From positions 1 through 64,000 of the forward strand of contig NZ_JAPMLN010000003.1 in assembly GCF_026410405.1 (NCBI RefSeq): a stretch of DNA of 64,000 bases, given 5' to 3'. The translations under genes were made by a program, and so were the position numbers. Shown here one piece after another: positions 16,493 to 26,322 of the stretch (position 1 is the first letter of the stretch; every line of letters begins with the position of its first letter). The notes below the pieces were generated by a model. That model searched no databases and had not been told where the DNA came from. It saw nothing but the letters and a program-made list of their open reading frames with translations. The DNA comes from Marinicella gelatinilytica (GTDB lineage: Bacteria; Pseudomonadota; Gammaproteobacteria; Xanthomonadales; Marinicellaceae).

Positions 16493-17350
16493 ATGTACAA
16501 AATGTATAAACAACCGTTTGTTCAGATATCGCCACTGACCGAAGCCGAGTATCAGCGTTGGGCGGGTTTGTTGGCAGAGCGTTTGGGCATCATTGTGCCG
16601 AAAGAGCGCAAGATGTTTTTGCAATCCAAAATCTGGTCACGGATGCGTGAAATTGGTTATCAGCGCTACGATAAATACTGGGAATTTATCAACTCCGGTA
16701 TTGAAGGCAACTTGGAATGGTCGCAGCTGGTGGATCGACTGACAGTTCACGAAACCTCCTTTTTTAGACACCAACCGTCTTTTGATTTGGTGGCAGAAGA
16801 CATTAAGGCTCATCTTGAAGCGGCTGATGATGTTCTCAAATATAAAATGTGGTCAGTCAGTTGTGCCACCGGAGAAGAAGCGTATTCTTTGGCTATGGTG
16901 GCGCACCATTTATGTCAGCAGTCGGATAAAAAATGTTACTACGGCGTGACTGCCACGGATGTCAGTAGTCCCGCAATTGCCTTAGCAAAACAAGGCATAT
17001 ACGGTGTTGATAAAAAACCACAAATCAACGCCATGTATCATCCATACTTGGATGACTTGAATAAAGAAATGTTTACCATTTCAGCAGCGATAAAGCGGCG
17101 GTTGGCATTTGGGGTTTTTAATTTATTGGATGTTAAGCGACCTTCACAAGTTAAATATGATTTGATTTATTGTCAGCATGTTTTGATGTATTTTGAACGC
17201 CATGTTCGTCGACAAATATTAGACGGTTTGGTGACCTATTTAAATGGTGGTGGTTTATTGATTTTGGGTCAGACTGAAATTAATGCGTGGTCTCATCCGG
17301 CCATGCAACGGGTGGAAAAAGGGCGAACTTTGGCATTTAGGCTTAAATAA
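16493..17350 (+). CDS. pilK: CheR-type receptor methyltransferase PilK
   Basis: A 285-residue SAM-dependent glutamyl methyltransferase for PilJ. Seen are an N-terminal helical CheR domain, LTVHETSFFRHQPSFD near residue 85, the SAM motif WSVSCATGEEAYSLAM near residue 122, and DLIYCQHVLMYFE near the C-terminus. The start is ATG 16493, with another in-frame ATG at 16502; neither has a strong ribosome binding site. chpA begins 2 bp after its stop. Confidence 0.93.
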   Translation: MYKMYKQPFVQISPLTEAEYQRWAGLLAERLGIIVPKERKMFLQSKIWSRMREIGYQRYDKYWEFINSGIEGNLEWSQLVDRLTVHETSFFRHQPSFDLVAEDIKAHLEAADDVLKYKMWSVSCATGEEAYSLAMVAHHLCQQSDKKCYYGVTATDVSSPAIALAKQGIYGVDKKPQINAMYHPYLDDLNKEMFTISAAIKRRLAFGVFNLLDVKRPSQVKYDLIYCQHVLMYFERHVRRQILDGLVTYLNGGGLLILGQTEINAWSHPAMQRVEKGRTLAFRLK

Positions 17351-17352
17351 TT

Positions 17353-20300
17353 ATGAGTAATAAAGACAACATAGATTTCTCAACATTAACCTGGGTTAAA
17401 TCAGAGTTAGATGAAACCTTAAATCGCGCCAAAGATGCGTTAATGGCGTACATTGATGAGCCTGAAGACAGTAATCAACTTCAGTTTTGCATCACCTATT
17501 TGCATCAAATCCAGGGCACCTTAAAAATGGTGGAGCTCTATGGTGCAGCAATGGTGGCTGAGGAAATGGAAGCAGTCGCCAAAGCGCTATTGGATGAAAA
17601 AATTGAAGACAAAGACCCCGCTTTTGATGTGTTGCTTCGCAGCATATTGCAATTACCCGATTATTTGGAGCGAATTGAATTAGGTCATAAGGATGTGCCC
17701 ATTGTGCTGTTGCCTTTGGTTAATGACTTACGGGCGGTACGCAGCCAACGGTTGTTATCAGAAAGTGCTTTGTTTAATCCGGATTTAAACCTCGGTGTTC
17801 CAGAACATATTCAACAGCAAGACATCGCACTTCACGGTAATCAATTGAAAACAGCGTTAATGAAGTTAAGGTCAGCCTATCAAATGGCTTTGCTGAAATG
17901 GATTAAAAATGATCAAAACGACAAGGTCATTAAACAAATGCAACAAATCTTATCTAAGTTGCGTATGGTGCTGCCACAAACTGATTATAAACAGCTGTTT
18001 TGGGTGTACAGTGGTTTATTAGAGGGCTTGTCTGATGGTCGCGTTAAAGACAGTATTGCCATTAAATCGCTGGCAGCTAAAGTGGATTTATTTATTAAGG
18101 ACTTAACAAATAAAGACAGCCAAACCAAATCCACTGGTCGTGCGCTCACCCGAAATTTTCTTTATTACATCGCTCTGGGTGAAGCCGGTTCCGAAAAAGT
18201 GGATGCCATTAAGGCCTATTTTCACTTGGATCAGTTTATGCCTGATGAGGCTGAAATTAAACATGCTCAGGGCAGCTTATCCGGCAAAAACAAGGAATTA
18301 TTACAGACTGTTTCGGCAGCCATTAAAGATGATATTTTAGTTGTTCAAGAGTCTTTGGATTTATTTATTCGTAATAAATCTGCCCAATTAGAAGAGCTGT
18401 CGCCTTTATTAGGTAATTTACAGAAAATTGCAGATACCCTGGGTATTTTGGGTCTTGGCGTGGCGCGTGATGATGTATTAACACATCAAAGTGAGCTGAA
18501 ACAGTTTATAGAAGATAACAACCGACCTAAAGATGGTGAGCTTTTAGAAGTGGCCCAAACTTTGTTGCGAGTTGAGTCTGATTTAGGTGATCATATTCAA
18601 TCCTTAGGTATCACCTCAGAAAGGGATGCTGAGCAGGATCATAACATTCCACAATCAGAACAGAGAGAGATTGTTAAACAGCTGGCCAAAGAGTCAATTG
18701 TTAACTTGCAGCAAGTTAAAGCCAATTTCGTGGCCTTTATTGAAGCGCCTTGGGATAAGCATCAGGTGGAAGACAATCCATTGTTACTAAAACAAATTGC
18801 CGGTGCTTTAAATATTCTTGATTTAAAACAAGCCGGTGACCATATTCAGCAAATCATTACCTATGTAGATCAAGAGATACTGACTAAATCCGCGAAACCC
18901 TCGGCATCAGAATTGGAACAATTGGCGACGGTGGTGTCTTCGATTGAATATTATTTAGAAAACCTTGACCAAGGTCACCGCATTCGTGAAAACTTGATTA
19001 ATGAAGTGGCGCGTCAAATTGATGCCTTGCAACAGCAAGTAAGTCAGGATGATCGAGCCGAAGAAACCGTTGCCGAAACTGATTTAGCGGAGCAGGAAAA
19101 ACAAGCTGAATTGGCTAATGCCACCAAAGACGCAGAAGAAACTGATGCATCTGACACTGCAGAATCTGAGCGCGAAGAATCCGACGACCAAGACGCTCAC
19201 AGGGAAGCGCAACAGGACTCCAAGGATCAGCCAAGTGCACATGAGCATCTCGCGGAAAGTGAGCTGGTCACGTTCGGTGAAGATGCGGATGATTTCATTA
19301 AAGAAGTGTTTATTGAAGAGTTTGAAGAAGAATTACCACATTTACAATCTCAGCATAAAACATGGCAATCTGACCCCGAAAATAGTGAACAAAACCTCGG
19401 TGAAATGCGTCGAATCTTTCATACCTTGAAAGGCAGTGGACGGTTAGTGGGTGCTGATGTCATTGGTGAGTTCGGCTGGAAATTAGAAAACATGTGTAAT
19501 CGAGCCTTGGATGGCGCGATTGGTTATAACCAAAACTTTAAAACTGTTTTGGCTTCCGGTATCGAATTGGCTGAAGCGTTGTTAGAGGCACTGAAAAACC
19601 GAGGGCCGGTACCGGCGGCCTATCCGGTGGTGTTGCAAAATGCGGATAATGTTGCCAACGGCAGTGAACATTTGGTTGCCTTGGCTGAGGTTCAGCTTAC
19701 TGAGGAAACACCGGATTTAGATGATCAAGATGTCGAAGACATGGCCATTGACAAAGACCTGATAATGGAAGATGCTGAGGATGATGCTGAAACCACGGAA
19801 AGTGTTGAAACGGCCGAAGTAGATGAGATTGAAACCACGGAAAGTGAACCTGAGTCTGAATCAGAGCAAGTCATGGATTTGTCAGAGGAAGACGCAGCAG
19901 AAGAAGATGTGGACGATATTGATAAGCCTCTTGAGTATGAACGGCCGTCAGAGTTATTAGATGATGTTGATTGGGGTGACTCAGAGGAACAAAAACTTGA
20001 TAAAGATTCCGATGAAGATATTCTGGAACAAGATGAGGATGTGCCGCAAGAAGAGGAAGCGGTGGAACTGTCATGGGATGATGACGATGACATCACTGAA
20101 ACTGAAGAGGATACCTTTGATTTTGCAGACAGTGAAGACTTAGAAGCGGTTTTGGCAAGTTTAGATGATGATTCTGAAGATGAGTCAGTGGATAGCGAAG
20201 ATGTGGTGTCGATAGAATCTGAAGATAGTCAACAAGACCTTGAACAAGACCAAGATGACATGGTGACTGTCGGTAGTGACGAACAGGATCAGGATGGGGA

Positions 20301-23300
20301 ATCTGATGATGATTGGGAACACGACACGGCATTTATCCAAATATTACAAAAAGAAGTGGGCGGTCATTTAGATGATATGGAAGAGCAGTTAAACCGCTAT
20401 CGAAATGGTTCAACTGAAGCCGTCAACGATGACTTTGTACGCACTGTGCACACCCTGAACGGTGCGGCCAGTATGGCCAATGTAAAAGCCATCACAGATA
20501 TGACCACACCACTGGAAAAGCTGGCATTGCATTTACATGATTCCGGTCAGCAATTTAATGACCAAGATATTGACAACATTGATGCCCTGATTCAGCACAC
20601 CAAAGGCCAATTGGCCTCATTGGGTAACGGCGAAATGCCTAAGGATGATGAAATCAGTCACTATTTCAATGATCGGGTGGCAAATTTAAGTGACGAGCTT
20701 ATGGAAACCGCAGCAGAGGACGCCCTGCTGGATGAGGCGTTGGCAGTGGAAGCTGACTCGGATGAATTTGATTTTGATTCCTTAGAGTTTGAAAGCGATA
20801 CCACTGAACCCAATGAGCTTGAGACAGATGAGCTCGCAACCGATGATGTTGAAATAACTGAATCTGAATCGGACGATGAAGCTGTTATAAACGATGAGTC
20901 TGAATTGACCGCACTTGAGGATGAAAGTGAGGACAGCGATGAGGTTGAAATAAGTGAACTTGAGACGGACGAAGTCGATGAGGTCGAAACTGACGAATTT
21001 GATATGGTCTCACTTGAGGACATTACCGATGAGGGCGATGAACTTGAGACTGATGAGGTTGAGATAGACGCCGTTGAAACCGATGAGGATGAATTGTCTG
21101 CACTTGAGGATGATACTGATGACAGTGAAGAGCCTGAAGTCAGTGAAGTCGGGGAAGATAAACTTGAGACAGATGATTTTGAAGCCGGATATGCACTTAA
21201 TAAAAAGGATGAAACACCAGTTGATGAGGTGGCCGCAGCCCAGGCTTATGAGTTAGAAGTTGATGAAGAGTTACTGGAAATATTTTCAGAAGAAGCATCA
21301 GAAATCTTTGATCGGGCTGAACATTTATTGGCAGAATTAGAGGATAATCCTGAAAAAGTTGATGCTGTTCAGGGCTTACAACGTGATTTGCATACCTTAA
21401 AAGGTGGTGCGCGGATGGCCGGATTGAATCAAATTGGTGATTTATCGCATCAGTTAGAGTCCTTGTTGGAGACCATAGCCGGCAAACAAGCCCAAGTGGA
21501 CAGCCGACAGTTTCATGTGATTTCAACAACCATGGATCAATTGAATGACATGGTGAGTTCTGATGATTTCGGGCAGCTGACATCCATCGATGAAGCCACG
21601 CAAGTGATTGAACAGCTACTGACCTCTGAAGGCGGTGAGATTAAAGAACAGTCAGAGCTCGATCAAAGTTTCTTTGATCCGTTAACTCGCACTGACGATG
21701 AAAGCGATGAAGATGAAACTGAAGTCCTGGACAAAAAAGGCACAACACCAGCAAGAAGTAAAAAATCCAATGTCTTATCCGGTGGGCAAATTAAAGTTAA
21801 CTCTGAATTACTGGATAAGTTGGTTAACTTTGCCGGTGAGGTGAGTATTTATCGCTCACGCATGGAGCAACAGTCGGTTGAGTTAAAGCTTAATATTGAC
21901 GAATTGGAAAATACTGTAGAACGTTTAAGAAGACAGTTGCGTGATTTAGAGCATGAGACTGAAGCACAGATTATTTCTAATTATCAGTTACAAGAAGAGG
22001 AATTAGAGGAAGATTTTGATCCTTTAGAGCTTGATCAGTTTTCCACCATACAGCAACTATCACGATCATTATCAGAGTCTGTATCGGATTTGACCAACAT
22101 TCAAAGTTATCTACAAGAATCGGTGCGGTCATCTGAAACATTGTTGATTCAGCAATCCCGGGTTAATACCGAATTGCAGGAAGGATTAATGGAAACCAGG
22201 CTGGTGACCTTTAATTCATTGGTACCGAGGTTAAGACGGGTATTGAGAACCGCTTCCCAAGAACTGGGTAAAAATGCCAAGTTGGTCATTCATGGTTCCG
22301 AAGGCGAGATGGATAAAACTGTACTGGAAGGTATTCAAGCGCCTTTAGAGCACATGATCAGAAATGCAGTGGTTCATGGGTTGGAATTAGACCGTGATGC
22401 GGTCAATAAACCGAAGCAAGGGGAAATTGAAATTGACATCTCACGTGAAGCAACAGAGGTGGTGATTACAGTTCAAGACGATGGGGCCGGTATTGATTTA
22501 GATGCGGTAAGAGCGAAGGCTTTAAAACGCGGTCTAATTAGTCAAGATGGTTCATATAATGACCATGACATTGCTCAATTAATCACCCACAGTGGTTTAT
22601 CAGCGGCTGATACTGTCACGAAATTGGCTGGACGTGGTGTCGGTATGGACGTGGTCAATAACGAAATCAAACGTTTAGGTGGTAGTTTAGAAATTAGTTC
22701 AAAAAAAGGTGAAGGAACATTATTCACCATTCGCTTACCCTATACGTTGGCCTTAACCCAAGCATTAATCGTCCAAGTGGCCGATCACCGATACGCGATT
22801 CCCGCTTCTGGTGTTGAAGGCTTGGTTCGTATGTCAGTGGATGAATTTAAACGGCGAATTGATGACAATGATTTAGATTATGATTATGCCGGTGAGAAGT
22901 ATCAGATTCAGGAGCTCAATAAGTTACTGAATGTGGATTCGGATATTATGGCAGAAGGCGACTTGGTACCGCTGGTGATGATTAAGTCTGGTGACCAAGG
23001 TGTTGCATTGCGTGTTGATCAAACCTTTGGCGGACGTGAGATTGTTGTTAAATCAGTGGGTATCCAAGTGGCATCAGTGCCCGGAATTTTTGGTGCCACC
23101 ATTTTGGGTGATGGTGCGGTGGTATTGATTCTGGATATCATCCCAATGCAACGGGATTACATGCAAAAACTGGAACGCTTAAAAGCAGAAGGCGTTGAGG
23201 TGCAAGAGGTGCAAGAGGAAGAAGTTGCCACCACCATTATGGTTGTTGATGACTCCATCACCATGCGTCGAGCCGGAGAGCGTATATTGGCTCGGAATGA

Positions 23301-23601
23301 CTTTGAGGTGATGACCGCTAAAGATGGTCTCGATGCCTTGAATAAATTGCAAGAACAGATCCCGGATTTAATGTTATTGGATATTGAAATGCCTCGAATG
23401 GATGGTTATGAGCTGGCAACCGCTATGAAGCAATCGGAAAAATTCAAAAATATACCAATTATTATGATTACTTCGCGGACCGGACAAAAACACAAAGACC
23501 GTGCTAAAGCCATAGGTGTTGATCGCTATTTAGGTAAGCCTTATCAGGAATTGGAATTGTTAGAAAACATTAAAGAGTTGCTGAATTTGGAAGATGTCTA
23601 A
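17353..23601 (+). CDS. chpA: ChpA: multi-Hpt hybrid CheA-type histidine kinase
   Basis: The 2082-residue kinase of the Pil-Chp system. Seen in order: an N-terminal FimL/Hpt-like region with a His near 51 (YLHQIQGTLKMV); Hpt at His690 (HTLKGSGRLVG); an Hpt-like unit at His1033 (HTLNGAASMAN, Lys replaced by Asn); Hpt at His1347 (HTLKGGARMAG); the dimerisation helix near 1480; the HATPase with HMIRNAVVHGLEL and GRGVGMDVV; a CheW-like P5; and a C-terminal receiver with phosphoacceptor Asp2010 and KPYQELEL. Two very acidic Glu/Asp/Thr-rich linkers (about 780-980 and 1140-1290) join the Hpt domains. It is shorter than P. aeruginosa ChpA (~2470). It overlaps chpB by 8 bp. Confidence 0.96.
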   Translation: MSNKDNIDFSTLTWVKSELDETLNRAKDALMAYIDEPEDSNQLQFCITYLHQIQGTLKMVELYGAAMVAEEMEAVAKALLDEKIEDKDPAFDVLLRSILQLPDYLERIELGHKDVPIVLLPLVNDLRAVRSQRLLSESALFNPDLNLGVPEHIQQQDIALHGNQLKTALMKLRSAYQMALLKWIKNDQNDKVIKQMQQILSKLRMVLPQTDYKQLFWVYSGLLEGLSDGRVKDSIAIKSLAAKVDLFIKDLTNKDSQTKSTGRALTRNFLYYIALGEAGSEKVDAIKAYFHLDQFMPDEAEIKHAQGSLSGKNKELLQTVSAAIKDDILVVQESLDLFIRNKSAQLEELSPLLGNLQKIADTLGILGLGVARDDVLTHQSELKQFIEDNNRPKDGELLEVAQTLLRVESDLGDHIQSLGITSERDAEQDHNIPQSEQREIVKQLAKESIVNLQQVKANFVAFIEAPWDKHQVEDNPLLLKQIAGALNILDLKQAGDHIQQIITYVDQEILTKSAKPSASELEQLATVVSSIEYYLENLDQGHRIRENLINEVARQIDALQQQVSQDDRAEETVAETDLAEQEKQAELANATKDAEETDASDTAESEREESDDQDAHREAQQDSKDQPSAHEHLAESELVTFGEDADDFIKEVFIEEFEEELPHLQSQHKTWQSDPENSEQNLGEMRRIFHTLKGSGRLVGADVIGEFGWKLENMCNRALDGAIGYNQNFKTVLASGIELAEALLEALKNRGPVPAAYPVVLQNADNVANGSEHLVALAEVQLTEETPDLDDQDVEDMAIDKDLIMEDAEDDAETTESVETAEVDEIETTESEPESESEQVMDLSEEDAAEEDVDDIDKPLEYERPSELLDDVDWGDSEEQKLDKDSDEDILEQDEDVPQEEEAVELSWDDDDDITETEEDTFDFADSEDLEAVLASLDDDSEDESVDSEDVVSIESEDSQQDLEQDQDDMVTVGSDEQDQDGESDDDWEHDTAFIQILQKEVGGHLDDMEEQLNRYRNGSTEAVNDDFVRTVHTLNGAASMANVKAITDMTTPLEKLALHLHDSGQQFNDQDIDNIDALIQHTKGQLASLGNGEMPKDDEISHYFNDRVANLSDELMETAAEDALLDEALAVEADSDEFDFDSLEFESDTTEPNELETDELATDDVEITESESDDEAVINDESELTALEDESEDSDEVEISELETDEVDEVETDEFDMVSLEDITDEGDELETDEVEIDAVETDEDELSALEDDTDDSEEPEVSEVGEDKLETDDFEAGYALNKKDETPVDEVAAAQAYELEVDEELLEIFSEEASEIFDRAEHLLAELEDNPEKVDAVQGLQRDLHTLKGGARMAGLNQIGDLSHQLESLLETIAGKQAQVDSRQFHVISTTMDQLNDMVSSDDFGQLTSIDEATQVIEQLLTSEGGEIKEQSELDQSFFDPLTRTDDESDEDETEVLDKKGTTPARSKKSNVLSGGQIKVNSELLDKLVNFAGEVSIYRSRMEQQSVELKLNIDELENTVERLRRQLRDLEHETEAQIISNYQLQEEELEEDFDPLELDQFSTIQQLSRSLSESVSDLTNIQSYLQESVRSSETLLIQQSRVNTELQEGLMETRLVTFNSLVPRLRRVLRTASQELGKNAKLVIHGSEGEMDKTVLEGIQAPLEHMIRNAVVHGLELDRDAVNKPKQGEIEIDISREATEVVITVQDDGAGIDLDAVRAKALKRGLISQDGSYNDHDIAQLITHSGLSAADTVTKLAGRGVGMDVVNNEIKRLGGSLEISSKKGEGTLFTIRLPYTLALTQALIVQVADHRYAIPASGVEGLVRMSVDEFKRRIDDNDLDYDYAGEKYQIQELNKLLNVDSDIMAEGDLVPLVMIKSGDQGVALRVDQTFGGREIVVKSVGIQVASVPGIFGATILGDGAVVLILDIIPMQRDYMQKLERLKAEGVEVQEVQEEEVATTIMVVDDSITMRRAGERILARNDFEVMTAKDGLDALNKLQEQIPDLMLLDIEMPRMDGYELATAMKQSEKFKNIPIIMITSRTGQKHKDRAKAIGVDRYLGKPYQELELLENIKELLNLEDV

Positions 23602-24541
23602 TCACCCAATAATTGGTCTGGTTCATGTGGGAAAACCACAAGCATCCGCACTATATTTAGCTGATCAGTTAAAGACCAATAATTATCAGGTTATTGAAGT
23701 GGATGCTGAAGAATTCAGCATTGATGATGATGTTGATACGTATATTATTAATCTCAGTGATGATGATTTTAATATTGAGTCGGTGGTTGATAAGTTAACA
23801 GATGCGGGCATGAAAATTGTATTTAACGATACCCAGGTGGCCAATGATCTGGTGGGTTGGAATAAGAATCGCTGGTTACGACATATTCTTCACAAAATTG
23901 ACGTTAAACATGATTTATTACCGGCGATAAATACAGAGCGTGATGTCGATAGTCTGGACCTGATTGACTTTGGGATTCAGCAAGTTTGGGTATTGGCCGC
24001 TTCAATTGGCGGTCCTGAAGCCATTGTTCGTTTTTTATCAGAGTTCGATGGCAAAGAGCCTGTGTTGTTTATTATTATCCAACACATGGACAGTGAATTT
24101 GTTGGTATGATGGTCAAGCAGTTAGAAAAAAACGGCCAAATCCCGGTTAAATTAGCCGGTTCAGGTGTTGCCGTTCAACCGGGAGAAGCTTTACTGGTTC
24201 CTGTGGATGAAAGTATTGTCTTTCAAAATAACGGACGCTTGGCTGTCAAAGATGTCAATCAAAATCGTGCGGCTACTCCATGTATAGACGATGTCTGTGC
24301 TGATTTAATCAGCCAGTTAAAGTTTATTAATTTAGCTGTATTTAGTGGTATGGCATCAGATGGGATTATGGGTGCCAGTAATGTTTTTGATAATGGCGGT
24401 ACAATTATTACCCAAACTGCGGAAAGCAGCGTGGTGTCATCCATTTCTGACGAAGTGAGAAAAATGAAAATGTCTCGGTTTGACGGTACGCCGAATGAAA
24501 TGGCACAATATATTAAAGAGAAATTAACGGTAGGTGATTAA
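23594..24541 (+). CDS. chpB: CheB-type methylesterase ChpB
   Basis: A 315-residue protein. The C-terminal half is a CheB esterase domain with the catalytic triad visible: Ser137 in LAASIGGPEA, His in IIQHMDSEF, and Asp in FSGMASDGIMGA. The N-terminal ~110 residues have the size of a receiver domain but lack a clear acidic pair, phosphoacceptor Asp and Lys pattern, so regulation by phosphorylation looks unlikely. It demethylates PilJ, opposing PilK. Its start overlaps the chpA 3' end by 8 bp and its stop abuts chpC. Confidence 0.92.
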   Translation: MSNHPIIGLVHVGKPQASALYLADQLKTNNYQVIEVDAEEFSIDDDVDTYIINLSDDDFNIESVVDKLTDAGMKIVFNDTQVANDLVGWNKNRWLRHILHKIDVKHDLLPAINTERDVDSLDLIDFGIQQVWVLAASIGGPEAIVRFLSEFDGKEPVLFIIIQHMDSEFVGMMVKQLEKNGQIPVKLAGSGVAVQPGEALLVPVDESIVFQNNGRLAVKDVNQNRAATPCIDDVCADLISQLKFINLAVFSGMASDGIMGASNVFDNGGTIITQTAESSVVSSISDEVRKMKMSRFDGTPNEMAQYIKEKLTVGD

Positions 24542-25015
24542 ATGGCCAACGAAATACGTGCGGTACTTATACCCATAGAAACCAACAGAAAATTGTTACT
24601 ACCCAATGCCATGGTGGCGGAGGTAATGGCAATGCGGAGCATCGATGACATTGATGTGAATGAAGATTGGATACTTGGTACGGTTTCTTGGCGTGGTTGG
24701 GATATTCCGTTGATAGACTTCGGATTGTTAACCGGTTATCAAAGTGATGACGTGAAAGAAATGGCCACCACTGACAATATTGCGGTACTTAAATGCATTA
24801 ATCACCCTGAAAATTTACCCTATTTTGCGGTTTTATCTCGCGGAATACCTAAATTACAGCTGGTGTCGCGTGGTGATATTCAGCTGCATGAAGAAAAAGA
24901 GGTGAATCATCATGCCATTGCTTCTCTGGTGTCCATTGAAGATGAAATGGCTGACATTCCCAACATGAATTATCTTGAAACACAACTAATCAGCCTAACC
25001 GGAGAGCCTGCTTAA
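24542..25015 (+). CDS. chpC: CheW-like protein ChpC
   Basis: A 157-residue single CheW domain: IRAVLIPIETNRKLLLPNAMVAEVMAM, ILGTVSWRGWDIPLIDF (the CheW core) and YFAVLSRGIPKLQLVSR. By analogy with P. aeruginosa it couples additional receptors to ChpA. It begins the base after the chpB stop and is the last gene of the operon. No clear hairpin terminator separates it from the convergent rsmE. Confidence 0.9.
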   Translation: MANEIRAVLIPIETNRKLLLPNAMVAEVMAMRSIDDIDVNEDWILGTVSWRGWDIPLIDFGLLTGYQSDDVKEMATTDNIAVLKCINHPENLPYFAVLSRGIPKLQLVSRGDIQLHEEKEVNHHAIASLVSIEDEMADIPNMNYLETQLISLTGEPA

Positions 25016-25052
25016 TCTGACTTTTGTGGTTGGTTGTTTTTTACCTAACTAT

Positions 25053-25805
25053 TTATTGGCCAGTCATTTTTGGACTAAAGTCTCCGTATAAAGTATGCAT
25101 GGCACTGAGTACCACCGGTGCCATGGTTTCTGTTCTCAACACCCGCTGCCCCATTTTGATACCGTAATGACCTTGCTGTTCAAATTGTGTTAATTCGGTT
25201 GGTGAAAAGCCACCTTCAGGCCCGATAAAAATATGACACTGTTGTTGTAAGGACTCGGGAATATCATGAATAAATTGATCTGCGGTGGGCTCTAAATAAA
25301 TTCCTAAATGATTATTAGACATAATTTCAGTTAAGGATTTTATATCACTAACTTCCATAAGATCGGCGCGGCCAGATTGTTCACAGGCACTGATGGCCAC
25401 AGCTTGCCAATGTTGTTGTTTTTTTTCGTATTTGTGAGACGCAATACGGTGTGAGCAAAACTCACTGAACACCGGTTGTATTTGTTTACAGCCCAATTCA
25501 GCCGCCTTTTGAATGGTGTAATCCATGCGATCGCTGCCGCTGATGGCTTGAACCAAGGTTATGTGTAAAGTGCTTTTTGGCGGCTCCTGTTGGCAAGCCA
25601 CAATATCTTTAATCACCACCTCATGTTTGTTGACAGCTGCAATCACGGCATCATATTGTTGACCTGTTGCGGTAAAAAATTGCAGTGGGTGCCCCGGTTT
25701 GAGCCGCAATACATTACGAATATAGTGCGCTTTAGGCTGTTCAATAATCCAGGTGTCTTTCAAATTCAGGTGATTAATGGGTAAATAAATTCGTGAAACT
25801 CTCAT
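25053..25805 (-). CDS. rsmE: 16S rRNA (uracil1498-N3)-methyltransferase
   Basis: A 250-residue SPOUT methyltransferase. Seen are HYIRNVLRLKPGHPLQFFT (N-terminal PUA-like part), TLVQAISGSDRMDYTIQKAAELGCKQIQPVFSE, and the knot signature HIFIGPEGGFSPTEL followed by LGQRVLRTETMAPVVLSAMH-like text near the C-terminus. It methylates U1498 in the decoding region of 16S rRNA. It lies alone on the minus strand between the Pil-Chp and T2SS operons; Xanthomonadales and pseudomonads often place it elsewhere. Confidence 0.95.
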   Translation of the reverse strand: MRVSRIYLPINHLNLKDTWIIEQPKAHYIRNVLRLKPGHPLQFFTATGQQYDAVIAAVNKHEVVIKDIVACQQEPPKSTLHITLVQAISGSDRMDYTIQKAAELGCKQIQPVFSEFCSHRIASHKYEKKQQHWQAVAISACEQSGRADLMEVSDIKSLTEIMSNNHLGIYLEPTADQFIHDIPESLQQQCHIFIGPEGGFSPTELTQFEQQGHYGIKMGQRVLRTETMAPVVLSAMHTLYGDFSPKMTGQ

Positions 25806-25823
25806 AAAAATACGGGTTCTCTC

Positions 25824-25851
25824 TGGTCAATATTTTAAAATTGCCTATAAT
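25824..25851 (+). promoter_or_regulatory. Candidate sigma70 promoter of the gspG-K operon
   Basis: TGGTCA (25824-25829), a 16-bp spacer and a perfect TATAAT (25846-25851) lie 25 bp upstream of the gspG start codon in the short gap between rsmE and gspG. Confidence 0.5.
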
Positions 25852-25875
25852 CAATAAAGTCTTCTTCGATATTAA

Positions 25876-26322
25876 ATGATGAAACAACAAAAAATACAAC
25901 AATCCATAAGTAATCAGTCGGGCTTCACTTTGATGGAAGTCTTGATTGTGGTGGTTATTTTAAGCATTTTAGCGGTGGCGGTGGTGCCACAGTTTCTAGA
26001 TGCCCCTGATAAAGCCCGTCAAGCCCGTGCTCAGGCCGACGTTAAAAACATAGAAACGGCTTTAAGCATGTATAAACTGGATAATATTCAATACCCTTCA
26101 ACTTCACAGGGGTTGCAGGCTCTGGTACAAAAACCCAGTGGCCGTCCGGAAGCAAAGAACTGGAAACCCGGTGGCTATTTAAAACAACTGCCAGATGATC
26201 CCTGGGGCAACCCTTATCAATATCTAAATCCCGGCAATCACAGTGATGTGGATATCTATTCATTGGGTGCAGATGGACAACCCGGTGGTGATGGGCTCAA
26301 TAAAGACATTGGCAATTGGTAA
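25876..26322 (+). CDS. gspG: Type II secretion major pseudopilin GspG
   Basis: A 148-residue type IV-like prepilin. The prepilin peptidase site is visible as QSGFTLMEVLIVVVILSILAV near residue 15-35, with Glu at +5 of the mature chain. The mature part has QARAQADVKNIETALSMYKLDN, YPSTSQGLQALV and LPDDPWGNPYQYLNPG, plus the calcium-site region DVDIYSLGADGQPGGDGLNKDIGNW at the C-terminus, all diagnostic of GspG. ATG 25876 and 25879 are tandem start codons without a strong Shine-Dalgarno. First of five overlapping pseudopilin genes. Confidence 0.97.
   Translation: MMKQQKIQQSISNQSGFTLMEVLIVVVILSILAVAVVPQFLDAPDKARQARAQADVKNIETALSMYKLDNIQYPSTSQGLQALVQKPSGRPEAKNWKPGGYLKQLPDDPWGNPYQYLNPGNHSDVDIYSLGADGQPGGDGLNKDIGNW

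Noticed and set aside
20661-21023. Antisense Ser/Thr-rich frame within chpA
   Set aside because: It is the complement of the acidic Glu/Asp/Thr linker; composition bias explains the long open frame.
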